Source: Blastobasis lacticolella
Taxonomy: Eukaryota > Arthropoda > Insecta > Lepidoptera > Blastobasidae
DNA length: 64,000 nucleotides
Direction of reading: 5' to 3'
Assembly: GCA_905147135.1 (NCBI GenBank)
Contig: LR990060.1
Coordinates: 6,774,001-6,838,000 of the forward strand
Shown here: piece by piece, positions 53,328 to 63,425 of the stretch
Layout of the letters: the number at the start of each line of letters is the position of its first letter
How positions within the stretch are numbered: position 1 is the stretch's first letter
Position numbers and translations under genes: made by a program
Notes under the pieces: generated by a model
What the model was told of the DNA's origin: nothing
What the model saw: the letters and a program-made list of their open reading frames with translations, nothing else
Database searches by the model: none

Positions 53328-54776
53328 GGGTAAAAGCCGGATACTTGCCCCACTTTTCGAAAAAGCTCTATTATGAAGAAATATGTACTTATTAAGAAAT
53401 ATGAATCATGTATATCAGAATATAAGTCTTTAATCTTCTATAATAGCCTATTTTCGTAAACGTAATTACCATAGGTTTTAAGTTAATTCTGTTTTACTTG
53501 ACCTCTCAAAAGGGGGATAGTTGCCTATTGTAGCGGATACTTGTCCCACGGCAATAATGCTTCGGGGATAGTTGCCTCGTGCGGGGATAGACGCCTCACT
53601 ATGTTTTGTTGAATATAAACAATGTTTATTATTTACTGAGATCCTTTATTATGCACTAATCAAAATATTAATAATTATTGTAAAAACATAGTATTAAGTT
53701 TTTATGAAGTTAAGTTTTTTAAGTTAATTAAGTTTTTTCGGCCGGGTGGTGTCCGGCAGAGTAGAATAGCACCAACCCCTTACACTTACGCATGGGTGTC
53801 GTACAAGGCGACTAATGTTTTCGAGGCAAGAGATCAAGAGTCTCCGTAGTCTGGAAAATGGGCAGCAGCATTTTCTATTGTTATATTTAAACACTGCGAT
53901 CTCCAACCCGCCTCCCAAGCGTGGAGATTATGGCAATAACCTCCCCTTTCCTGAGAGAGGCCCTAAGTCCTGCAGTGGACTGTTACGGGCTGTGATGATG
54001 AAGTTTTTATGATTAAAATCATAAAATCCACACCAACCACGATCTGTTCAGAAAATAGCATACGCCGCGTTGCAGCGTTTCTTCGAGACTATCCCAGAAA
54101 GCAGTCTTCTAGCCAGACTGAAAAAGTTGATTTTTAGTCACCCCCGCCCTCCTCCCATCCCCATCACCCCTTTATCGCCAACAATCTTCTGTCTAGTGAA
54201 TATGGCGCGGCACCATGTCACGCCACGAGGCATTTTGTTCACCTAGAATAAAAGCACAGACAAATACATATTTATTTTATAAAGCAAGAAGTCCCAATAA
54301 GTTGAAAAAAAACACCAAAAGAAATATAATCTGTGTTTGTTAAATAATTTTACAATGTTCCCCTAGTGGCAACAATCCGCCAAAGTAAATGGGGCAACTA
54401 TCCTTTTTGATACGGATACTTGCCCTTTTTATTTGTAAAATAAATAAAATCTATTACACAATAAAACATATTATACGATGTAATTTACACCATAACGCAT
54501 GCATAAAAACAAAAAGTAGACTGATGCCATAATCAGTAATAAAGATATTCAATATTAATTACTTACCAAAATAATTTTCGTCAAAGCTTCAGCGTGGAAG
54601 GTTTTTGCTCACAAGGACAAAACGCGTGCGCCTACGCTGATGGATTACATGGCACGGAGGCCTTTGGGAGGGACACTTTCAATTGTGGTAAAGCGTTAAC
54701 GCCACCAACATCAATAATATAGTGTATTCAAAACTGGGGCAACTATCCCACTGGAGTAAGTATCCGGCTTTTACCC
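53328..54776. mobile_element. TIR transposon with repeated internal motifs (TA target)
   Basis: Ends GGGTAAAAGCCGGATACTT (53328) are inverted at 54776, with TA at 53326-53327 and 54777-54778. Inside, GGGGATAGTTGCC (53513, 53564, variant 53583) appears reversed at 54391 and 54736. GCGGATACTTG-type motifs occur at 53533 and 54412. A family C copy sits inside. No transposase was found. Confidence 0.82.
53744..53998 (+). mobile_element. family C, near full length, nested
   Basis: 'ggccgggtggtgtccggcagagtagaatagcaccaacccc' to 'gggctgtgatgatg', all blocks present. AAGTTTTT occurs just before and after, a possible 8-bp duplication in low-complexity DNA. Confidence 0.82.
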
Positions 54777-54859
54777 TAAGCAGTTTATGCACACGCAGTA
54801 GTTGCGCAAATACCGATCGCATCGCATGGTGTCCCAAAAATGCTTATGCAATTTTATGT

Positions 54860-54975
54860 ACTATGTAAACGGCAACGCGTGGATGATGGTATTGCATAGG
54901 TACGTCCATAGGCTGCGGTGACTGCTTACCATTAGGCAGGCCGTAAGCTTGTTATCCACCTTTCTAACATAAATA
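54860..54975 (+). mobile_element. LINE-E 3' end fragment
   Basis: 'ggcaacgcgtggatgatggtattgcataggtacgtccataggctgcggtgactgcttaccattaggcaggccgtaagcttg'. Strongly truncated. Confidence 0.68.
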
Positions 54976-55234
54976 AAAATGCTAGACTGTTCTATAGTTC
55001 ACTGGTAGATAATGATACTTTAACTTTAAGTCTGCCAATGTACCTTCCAAGTGTATATACATATATGCATAAAGTGTTAAAAAATAAATAATAATATGTC
55101 TCCTTAAAACGAAAACTCCCTATAGTTCAAACTCGGGGATTGCCAGCGCCATAGAGATTAGAGTTAACAGTTAAATCGATTGATCGATCATATCCGAAAC
55201 TTCACGCTACGCTCTAAAACATAAATCGCTGATG

Positions 55235-55490
55235 TACCCGCCAAAGCTGAAAAACTGAAGTGGGACTGGCCCTTTACATTTGCGGCATAGCGGAGGAGTT
55301 ATGGACCAAAACCGCTACAGATTGGGCATCTAATACCCGGGAACGACATTGTGGTAGACCCAAAAAAAGATGGAGAAGAGTTGATCGCATTCGAAAGGGA
55401 CTGACAATCCACCATCGGAAAGTGTGAAAGAATAGCGGGGTGGCGTTTTCCCAGCAGTGGCATGATTCCACCTGACATAAATACATGTTA
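55235..55490 (+). pseudogene. RTE-4-type ORF2 C-terminus, broken
   Basis: Pieces read AEKLKWDWP, WTKTATDWASNTRERHCGRP, KKRWRRVDRIRKG and SQQWHDST across frame changes. K-L-K-W-D-W, T-D-W, R-R/H-x-G-R-P-K-K-R-W and the final Q-Q-W-x-D/H resemble another RTE-type terminal domain, distinct from RTE-1 and RTE-2. Confidence 0.6.
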
Positions 55491-56102
55491 ATGACGGAGA
55501 GGCTTTAAAATCTTGCTATAAACACAGCGCACGCATAATATCCGCGTAGCCACGGCGTAGCGTCCACATTACTTGATTGTCTTCTCATTTCTAGACTTGT
55601 TACCCTCTCTCTCCCCCGAGAGAAACGTTATGAAAAAATCTGAAAAAGAAGAAAACAATCTACTGCGACAAAAGCTCCGCCGCCAATCGCCGTGTGTGGA
55701 AGACACTTATCGTAAGCGAAAACGCGTAGGGCCGCGTGTGTTACCGAATAGTCTCGACTATACTGGAAACGGGCAGTCCCACCTTTGTAAATGAAGCAAT
55801 AAGGAATTAAAGGTCCAGGTGCGGGGAACAGCGGCGTGTTTGCGGGACCAAATCGCCGAGAAGAGGGCTCTTACTGCTACCATTTGGTATATTGTCGATA
55901 TTTTTCTTCTCGACTTTTGCCTACCAAGGTTTGGGTTATGACTGGGATGGTCTAAGACCATGGTAGATGGTAATTTTGCTTGGAAATCGTGGTGCCGTAT
56001 TATAGTAATGAATATTTACAATTCGTTGATGACAAGGCAATGAAGCTAAAGTGAAAAGTTGATATTGTTTATTTTTGACGTTAAAAGTTTTTCAAATCAC
56101 AC
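55491..56102. other. no gene recognised
   Basis: The open frame at 55573-55794 is Lys/Arg/Glu-rich with no recognised motif. Confidence 0.4.
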
Positions 56103-56345
56103 TGAGTACCAAGTCAGAAGACTGGACCATAATGAAAAGGTCTGTATCGTCTAACTGCAAAACTATTAGTCTTAGAAACATGAATCTATTGCCATTTATT
56201 AAATGTTTCTACAGCAATCGATCCATATAAATTTTTTTGTAATTTGGACAATATTTTTGGTAAAAAATTACGAAAATAAAATATATCGACCTCAGCCCGT
56301 GCAAGAAAGTCGGAAATCGGCTATGGGTCACGCGTAGGTACCCAA
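56103..56345 (-). repeat. repeat F, copy 3 (unsplit outer part)
   Basis: 'taccaagtcagaagactggaccataatgaaaaggtctgtatcgtc' runs directly into 'acagcaatcgatccatataaa' and 'cctcagcccgtgcaagaaag'. It shows the arrangement that is split in the 36.7-37.7 kb copy. Confidence 0.55.
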
Positions 56346-56354
56346 GTGACGACG

Positions 56355-56592
56355 ACATGAGTGCTGAGCAGATCTGCCAGGCAGAGGTCCCGTGTTCGAT
56401 TCCCAGGCGGGTAAAAATTTAAATGATTAATTTTAATTTCTGTGACAGGTCTGGGTGATATGTGTATAATAAGTAAAAAAAATATAAGTAGCTTATCAGT
56501 TATCTAGCACCCATAACACAAGCTTTGCTTTCTTTGAGGCTAGATGGCGCTGTGTAAATTGTGCAATCATATTTATTATTATTTATTAATAA
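56355..56592 (+). mobile_element. SINE-B, near full length
   Basis: 'gctgagcagatctgccaggcagaggtcccgtgttcgattcccagg' head, 'acaggtctgggtgatatgtg', 'acacaagctttgctttctttgaggctagatggcgctgtg', AT-rich tail. Confidence 0.8.
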
Positions 56593-57032
56593 TAATATTT
56601 CCTGTACAGGTGACACCTTAAACTATGTGCCGACCCGAACAACGGCCATTTCTTAGTGTGGATGTGGACGACCCTCCCTGACCCTGAACCTGAATCGTTT
56701 GAAGGTTATGGACACGATCGCTGTATAATATATTTGTTTACCATTTCGAATTTGGGTTGAGTCTGGGTTTCTTGGAACAGGGACCGTGATATCGTTAGCA
56801 TGTATACAATTAGTTTACATGCTAGCCATTACCGTTGTCTATGTTCGTATTTAAATTCATGCTTGACACTATTGATGACTTACCTTAAGAAGCCTTGGAA
56901 GGCTATACATAGCCGAAAGATGAAAAGTAAATGCAAAAATGAAAGTATCTCATAACGCATTGGTGATACCTTTGATGTTGCTAATTTGAACACTTTCCAT
57001 CATGTTAAGACAAATTACAGTTCTATTCCGTG
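56593..57032. other. no gene; short LINE-J scrap
   Basis: At 56950-57003 'cataacgcattggtgatacctttgatgttgctaatt' and 'cactttccatcatg' match LINE-J. Confidence 0.4.
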
Positions 57033-57042
57033 CCAAAGTGAC

Positions 57043-57243
57043 GTTATCATTTTCATCATATTAGCCAGAAGACGCTCACTGCTGGGCATAGGCCTCCCCC
57101 AGAGATCTCAACAAAGGCCGGTCCTGTGCTTTCCGCATCCAGCTGGTACCTGCGATCCTTACCAGGTCGTCGGTGCACCTTGTAGGGGGCCTACCCACGC
57201 TGCGTCTTCCGGTACGTAGTCGCCACTCGAGAACTTTACTGCC
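57043..57243 (-). mobile_element. RTE-1 insertion with 10-bp TSD
   Basis: CCAAAGTGAC at 57033-57042 and 57244-57253. The insert reads (minus) the same coding end as 27424-27622 and begins with an AT/CAT-rich reversed tail. 201 bp, 5' truncated near the same point as the 27-kb copy. Confidence 0.84.
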
Positions 57244-57253
57244 CCAAAGTGAC

Positions 57254-57642
57254 TAGCTTCTGCTTATCAAGGCACCTGGGCCTTTGCAGCCAGATACTCT
57301 ATGCATCACACGTTAGGCAAATTCCATACCGGAAAAATTCTGATTTAATGCCTTAGTTTTAGGAGATCGACACAGTAACGTCGATGTGCAATTCCGCGAT
57401 TATATGGGTTCATCATCATTCCTTACCCTGAATGTGTCCCATATGTGGATTTATAACACTTCTAACTTACTCTTTTACTATATCATGTGTAAGGTTCCGT
57501 ATATTTTAAAAGCTTGTTATTGCTTTCTTGTACAATGATATTCAATCACATACATACATACAGCTCACGCCTCTGTCTCGTAGGTGAGTAGGCAGAGTCT
57601 ATAGACGTCCGGTCATTATTACATTTTTATTTAGCAATCTTA
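57254..57642. other. no gene recognised
   Basis: Nothing recognised. Confidence 0.4.
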
Positions 57643-58292
57643 TTGACAGTTTTTTTATATGATACCGTCATTGTTATTGTGCATAGGATCCTCCATCTAA
57701 AGATTAAATCACCAGTAGGTAGCGAAATAATATTAATTGGTAACACAGAACGACATTTCGTAAAACGACCTAATTCTAATTTTTATATTAGCTGTGTCAT
57801 AGTCACTATAATACTTGGCCTTATCCGAGATGTAATACTAACCGTTATAAAAAACCCAATGGGACCCGTGTTTGATAAAAGTGTAGTGAATAACCACGAA
57901 AGTCTTAAAACCTATAGTACGTTTTCAATAAACATAGGAACACTTTTAAAACATAACCATGAACTCGAATATTCAGAAGAGCAAAACAAGAGTACTTGCC
58001 TACCTAATACTAAACTCAGAACCAGCAATACGGATATGAACGGATGAGGGTAAACTCCTTCGAGAACAAATGGTAGCAAAGCCCACGGGTCCGACGTAAG
58101 TAGTGTTAATATTTTACCCGAAAGTGTTACTTGTGGCTGACGAGGCTTCGTTGCTAATTTATTCACGTACCTGCTTACTATCGTAATGCCTACATGTGGT
58201 AAAATGTAAAGGTTGTGTTGTAATTTAAAAAGGTATTCTTTATAGGTTATAGGACTTTCGTGGTTATTCACTACACGTAAAGCATCACACAT
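57643..58292. repeat. inverted pair of LINE-3'UTR-like modules with open frames
   Basis: Plus-strand open frame 57643-58047 contains SVVNNHESLKTY. The minus-strand frame 57912-58292 starts MCDALRVVNNHESPITY. Both derive from a ~40-bp segment ('gtgtagtgaataaccacgaaag') present in opposite orientations at 57878 and 58276. The same segment occurs in the LINE 3' UTR (36186, VVNNHET then a stop) and at 3815-3870. The hydrophobic stretch before it (residues ~45-70) could be membrane-like. Function unknown; coding status doubtful. Confidence 0.35.
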
Positions 58293-58616
58293 ATCAAGTT
58301 TGTCGAATTCAAATTCAAATACAAATACTTTTTCAATTTAGGTTTTTATAAACACTTATGAATGTCATACCTACCTACATAGATAACATGAAATAAAAAT
58401 CTATAATAATTTTAAAATCGGGCGCATTTCCTTCATCGTCACTGAGACTGACCGACCAGTCAAAATAGCTAGTAGGCACGGCTACAGAAAAAAAAGGAAT
58501 TTTGTCACTCCAGCGCCGCCACCGGCCACCTGTCACTGTAACACTATCACCGCACCGAGCGCATCAACGATTAAACTAAAGTCGGTGTTAGGGTTTGTAA
58601 TATAAAAGTAATAAAA
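58293..58616. other. no gene; reversed LINE 3' tail
   Basis: 'gaattcaaattcaaatacaaatactttttcaatttagg' then 'aacacttatgaatgtca' at 58305-58365 resembles a reversed CR1-type LINE 3' end. Confidence 0.4.
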
Positions 58617-58680
58617 ACCGTGGTGATACACCCGACGAGTGTATGACTCATCACACACTCATCGGGTGTATCACCACGGT
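58617..58680. repeat. 64-bp hairpin
   Basis: The arms are CCGTGGTGATACACCCGA with a further GAGTGT, inverted at the other end. There is one mismatch in ~26 bp and a loop of about 12 bp. The phrase recalls 'accgtggtaacaaacccgataat' at 3896 in a LINE-UTR-related copy. Confidence 0.85.
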
Positions 58681-59312
58681 CTATACTATAAACCGGCACT
58701 GAAAATATGCTGTCGCTGCGATAACGCGGCGTATACGAGGCTCATCGGCTCATACGTCGCGTTTTCGACGCGATCTGTCCATACTGGAGCTCATAATAAT
58801 TCATAATTCACATAGGTTTTAACTTTAAAAAAACAATACATAGGTATATGTATATTGTCGTAACGTAACGTACCACGAGAGAAGTCCCTGTAGACTCTTA
58901 TAACATGACAGGACTTTCCAAAATAAGTTGCAAGATAACACGAAAACTGTTTTAGTACTACAAATGACAAAGACTTAGTAAGTCGTTGTGTTCAACTAAT
59001 TCAATTTTAGTAGTACAAGTGCAAAAGTTTGAAGAAACACGACTCTGTCAAATTAAATTATCTCGTGACAATTGGTATTATTTTATTAGGTATTCGATGT
59101 AGTTTCGGGAACACTGAGAATTTGCTTTATTTAAGTTAGATTTGTTTGAAATAATTGAATTAATAATGATTAGTTTTTGTTTGTGTAACAAAAGAAAAAA
59201 CACGTGTCCAATATTTTTGAATATAATCTACGTTTCTAACCTAAAGTTTTTTCAGTCATCATCCCTAATAGGGGAAATTCTCTATTAGGCGCAATTATGT
59301 AAAGTAGATTAT
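58681..59312. other. no gene recognised
   Basis: AT-rich; nothing recognised. Confidence 0.42.
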
Positions 59313-59661
59313 GAGCGTCGGTAGCCGGGCGTTTGAGTATCCAACTCGTAAGCGTGAGGTACCGGGTTTGAATCCCGCTGCGGCCATGTACCAATGACTT
59401 TTTTCTGAGTTATGCACATGAGTTGAATTCTTACCGATGCTTTTACGGTGAGGGAAAACGTCGTTATGAGACCTGCAAATTCAGGCAACTGAATTTGTAA
59501 CCATGATCCAATCTGGTTAGGTTTCCCTGGTAGCAGGGTCACGGAGGTCAGATGTTGGTCGCTCCACTGTAATAACCTGATCGCCAATTCCTGGATCATG
59601 GTCAAGGCGGACCCCGGGCCCTCGTTCTCGAGAGCACAACCGGGACTATAACGCCAAGATG
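59313..59661 (+). mobile_element. SINE-A, full length
   Basis: Head 'gcgtcggtagccgggcgtttgagtatccaactcgtaag', B-box 'gggtttgaatcccg', complete body, hairpin 'ctcgttctcgagagcac', end 'taacgccaagatgatt'. Confidence 0.9.
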
Positions 59662-60299
59662 ATTGTTTTTTATATAGAGTAAAGTGAGTGAGGCATTATG
59701 ATGCCTCTGATCCTCTTGCTCCGAGCATCCCGCTCACTATGAAGAAATGTAGGGCTCTGGCGGAGTGACGCTGATGGCCCGTTTGATTTGCACAGATGTC
59801 CAAATTAAATTATTTTTTTCTTTCAATCTTGAAACAGAGCACTAATATTGTTCACCTCGGATTCGAAGAAAGAAGAAATAAAAATCCAAAGAATAATCAA
59901 AGCGTTTTTTCAATTTTTTATTTGTAAGCGGTATATACTAAAAATCTGACACTGCCAAAATTCTGTCCAAATCTAAACTTAAGAGTTTTAAAAGGGTAAA
60001 AAGCTTTTTAACTATCTATGTTTCTTAGTGTATCTATGTGTCTAGTACTTAACCGATTTTATAAATTCATTCACCTCTCTATTGGTAATGATTCACCTAC
60101 TACTTTATCAACGAGTAATATGGGCTGCATTTTATTTTAAAAACAACCAAAGGTAGGTCTGCTAGGTAGGTTTCGAAGCAAAATAATAGTATTGCGCACT
60201 ATAGTTACACGTTAGCAGAGTTTTGAACCGCGTGTGGCGTAATCACTTTATAAGTGGGCATTTATCTATAAAATTATTATCTACATAATATTTATTATA
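59662..60299. other. no gene recognised
   Basis: AT-rich; nothing recognised. Confidence 0.42.
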
Positions 60300-60450
60300 T
60301 CATCATCATCATCATCTAAGCGGTGAATCCCGGCTTCTGTCAGAGTCCGCTTTCCTTCTTTTTCTTCTCCACTATGCCCGAACTTCAACATCCTCACGTC
60401 GCAAGCCGTTGGCTCTTGTGTCAATCCATCGCTTCTTCTCTATTATAGTA
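60300..60450 (-). mobile_element. RTE-2 ORF2 C-terminal remnant
   Basis: The minus strand reads KKRWIDTRANGLRREDVEVRA, a stop, WRRKRRKADSDRSRD and then (GAT)n, visible here as (ATC)n at 60300-60317. Confidence 0.7.
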
Positions 60451-60933
60451 TACCCTACACAGTCCCTAGAGGATATAACAGCCAGGCGTAGAGAGATATT
60501 ACGAAAAATAAATTGAATGGGCTATCAATTATTGTGCTTCGCTTGAGTAGAAAGAGACTTTGCTAACTTCAAACCCGTAAATCCAACACCTGGACGCCTT
60601 AAAATCTTTAAGGCGAACCATTACAAACTTGTTTACTAATTCCATGCAACGGCAAGTTCGCTAAGAAAGTTGCTAGCTTCGTAGGGAACAACTTTTAATT
60701 TATTCACTTTGTAATTTGAATGCTAAACTAGGTGACAACGACGTCTCCGTTTGAATGCCCAGGTAGTTGTTTAGCTTCTCTACGGCGTATTTAGAATGCC
60801 TAATGTGTACATGTCATGTGTTTTATGCGCTAGGTTGGGTTAAGTTCTGGGGTTCTTTTTCAATTTTGATATTCGGCATGAAAAACTCAATATTGTCAAC
60901 ACCGAAAGCGAACGGTTCAAAAATAAGGAAAAT
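60451..60933. other. no gene recognised
   Basis: Nothing recognised. Confidence 0.42.
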
Positions 60934-61105
60934 TATCTTGGCGTAATGTCCCGATTGGGTTCTCGCGTACCAGGGCCCGGAGTCTTCCTTGACCATGATC
61001 CAGGATGTTAATAACCTATGTGGCATATAGGTAATTACAGTGGAGCGACTACCAGCTGCCCTCCGTGACCCTGCTACCAGGGGAACCTGACCAGATTGGA
61101 TGATG
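60934..61105 (-). mobile_element. SINE-A, 5' truncated
   Basis: The plus strand opens 'tatcttggcgtaatgtcccgattgggttctcgcgtaccagggcccgg' and ends 'gaacctgaccagattgga'. A ~20-bp change sits at 61005-61030. Confidence 0.82.
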
Positions 61106-62234
61106 ACACGTCACGTTGTTGCTCGATGTTTATCTTAGCATAGCATGCATCATAATAATTCCTAGGTTAGCAACAAATGCGATCCCGTTTATTTTCAACA
61201 CATTAAATTTTTAATTATTTTGCGTATTAGCGGCCTTGGAAGCACACATATTCTGTGAAAATTTCAAGTGTGCAGCTGTTACGGTCTCTAAGATACAGAC
61301 CTGTAACCTGAGGATAGCGGAGTTTCTGTTTTACCCTATGGGTACCGGAACCTAAAAAGATGTATTTAATCAAAATTATAATCATTTTACCTCATTTATG
61401 ACATATATTAAAGGTCAATTACGATGTATAATTTCACCCACAAAAATACCAAAAAAACTAGTTACAAACAAAAATAATATCGTGTAGGCAGGCTCATATT
61501 TCCCGGAATCCGTGGGAAAACAGACAAAGTGTTCCGCAAACATCAACTTTACACGGGAAGGGAAAACAAAACCGGCCCCGTAACAGCATGTTACAAATCA
61601 TATGGCAGCATAAGTTTTTCGATCCGACAAAGCCTTGTCAGATCGCTTCACGGAATGTGACGGGCCTTGTTTGGGAACCTTTGTACGGGCCACGTCTTAA
61701 ATTGTATTGTTTTATTTTCTTGGAAAGAGATTCGAGTCTATGAAGAGATGATCTTTGAGGTAAAAACAAGCGAAGTAAATCTGTGTAGGAGGATGGGCTT
61801 TCAAAATAACGTGATGGTGGTTAATCTTTAACCCAATGGTTTATCGACCAGGGAACACTTTGATTTTTGTAAATGCAAGAGCGTGTATAAATTTACATTA
61901 TATATAGTGCCGCGTCCGCCATTTACGACCCCTAGTGTTATAAGCTTGACGTGTATATATGTGGCTCAGTGTATCTGCTGTGGCATTGTAGCTCCCGACT
62001 GATTTCGATGCGGTTTTCTTTATTGAAATGCAGTTTGATTGAGGTGGTTATCAACTTTGTTTCATCAAAATCATTTTATTGGAGAAAACAACAGCCGTAC
62101 AACTAACATAAAAACTAAATGAGTACAATAAAAAGAAATTCATTAAAATTAATGCAGTACTTAAGAATATATTTGAGTGTATGTAAACTGGGTTGGGATA
62201 TTTCCGACGTTTTTCTGTCTTTTGAATTTCTTCT
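61106..62234. other. no gene; weak repeat scrap
   Basis: At 61990-62035 'ctcccgactgatttcgatgcggttttctttattgaaatg' resembles a common dispersed insect repeat. The rest is unrecognised. Confidence 0.4.
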
Positions 62235-62330
62235 TAGTCCTCACAGTGACAACGCACCTGCGTCCTGCATTTTTGTTGCCTGCAACCTAAATACTAGAAT
62301 CGTAGATATGATTATTGAATAAAAAAACTA
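62235..62330 (+). mobile_element. LINE-K 3' fragment, copy 3
   Basis: 'cctcacagtgacaacgcacctgcgtcctgcatttttgttgcctgcaacctaaatactagaatcgtagatatg', close to 12812-12870. Confidence 0.52.
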
Positions 62331-62712
62331 TATTAAGTGTTGGACAAAAATAGTAGCTAACTAACAGCGAAACTAAGATCACTAGAGTGTCTTATCAGCC
62401 ACAAGTGCCCTTACTGTATTACATCAAATTTTAGTGTCGTTCTCAGCCCGGGACAGCCTTAACAACGTGGTGACGCAGTGTTCGGCCCGTAAAGCTCCAT
62501 TTATGCGTTACTTCAAGACCATAAAAAGAAAGGTTACGATATAAAGACGCCTACAGTATTTCGAGAGTTTTACGCGCTGAATATTTAGATATACTATTTG
62601 AGAATAGATATTTCGGTTTAGTGGTGGCAACGACATCTTCTCAAACGCCTACAGGTGCCATTAGTTGATTGATCTGAAGTTCTTTTAAACAACCCTCAAG
62701 ATGGTCATTCAT
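62331..62712. other. no gene recognised
   Basis: Nothing recognised. Confidence 0.4.
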
Positions 62713-62965
62713 TGACGACCTGAGTGGTTCAGTTGGTTGACATGCCGGCCGGTCTGCCACGCAGAGGTTCTGGGTTCGATTCGCGGCTGAGCAGAAATTG
62801 AAATGATGAATTTTATTTTCTGTTACGGGCCCAGACCCATTGTTACCCATGTAAGTAGCTTATCAATTGTCTGGCACCCATAACACAAGCTTTGCTTTCT
62901 TTGGGGCTACATGGCGGCGTAAGAATTGTCCAACCATATTTATTTATTATTTTTATTTTATTTAT
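62713..62965 (+). mobile_element. SINE-B, near full length
   Basis: Head 'gacgacctgagtggttcagttggttgacatgcc', B-box 'gggttcgattcgcgg', 'gcagaaattgaaatgatgaatttt', 'acacaagctttgctttctttggggctacatggcgg' and a (TTTA)n-type tail. Confidence 0.84.
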
Positions 62966-63309
62966 CTCAATTTGAAATGTATTTCTGCACTGCAGGTGTT
63001 TCTATCGTGTACTTTTACAAAGTACATCATATATAGATGATTAGAAATTTCTACTCAGGAAGTATGGTTGGAGATCGAAGTTTGAAAATACAAATTGGTG
63101 AATGAAAAACAAATCAAAAATCTTTTCGTACGTGAACTTGTAAATTGATTGAAACTGACAATAGGTATTTTTAGACAGATATGTTCCACTGTAGACTGCA
63201 TCTGTACTTAACGTGAGAAGGCAGTGAAATACCGGACTATTCTCTATAAAAAAGATATTAATAAACAAAGCTAGTACCATTTCGATTAAACTCATACTGG
63301 TACAATTTC
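62966..63309. other. no gene recognised
   Basis: AT-rich; nothing recognised. Confidence 0.4.
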
Positions 63310-63425
63310 GATTTCAAATAAAAAAAACACTGAAAAATTGGTACATCGGCAGCTGCGATGCCACATAAACACACAGATACACCTGTCAAACTGATAACAC
63401 CCTATTCTTGCTGGACTTAAAACCG
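63310..63425 (+). repeat. repeat L, copy 3
   Basis: 'attggtacatcggcagctgcgatgccacataaacacacagatacacctgtcaaactgataacaccc' is a diverged copy of 5020-5090. Confidence 0.48.
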
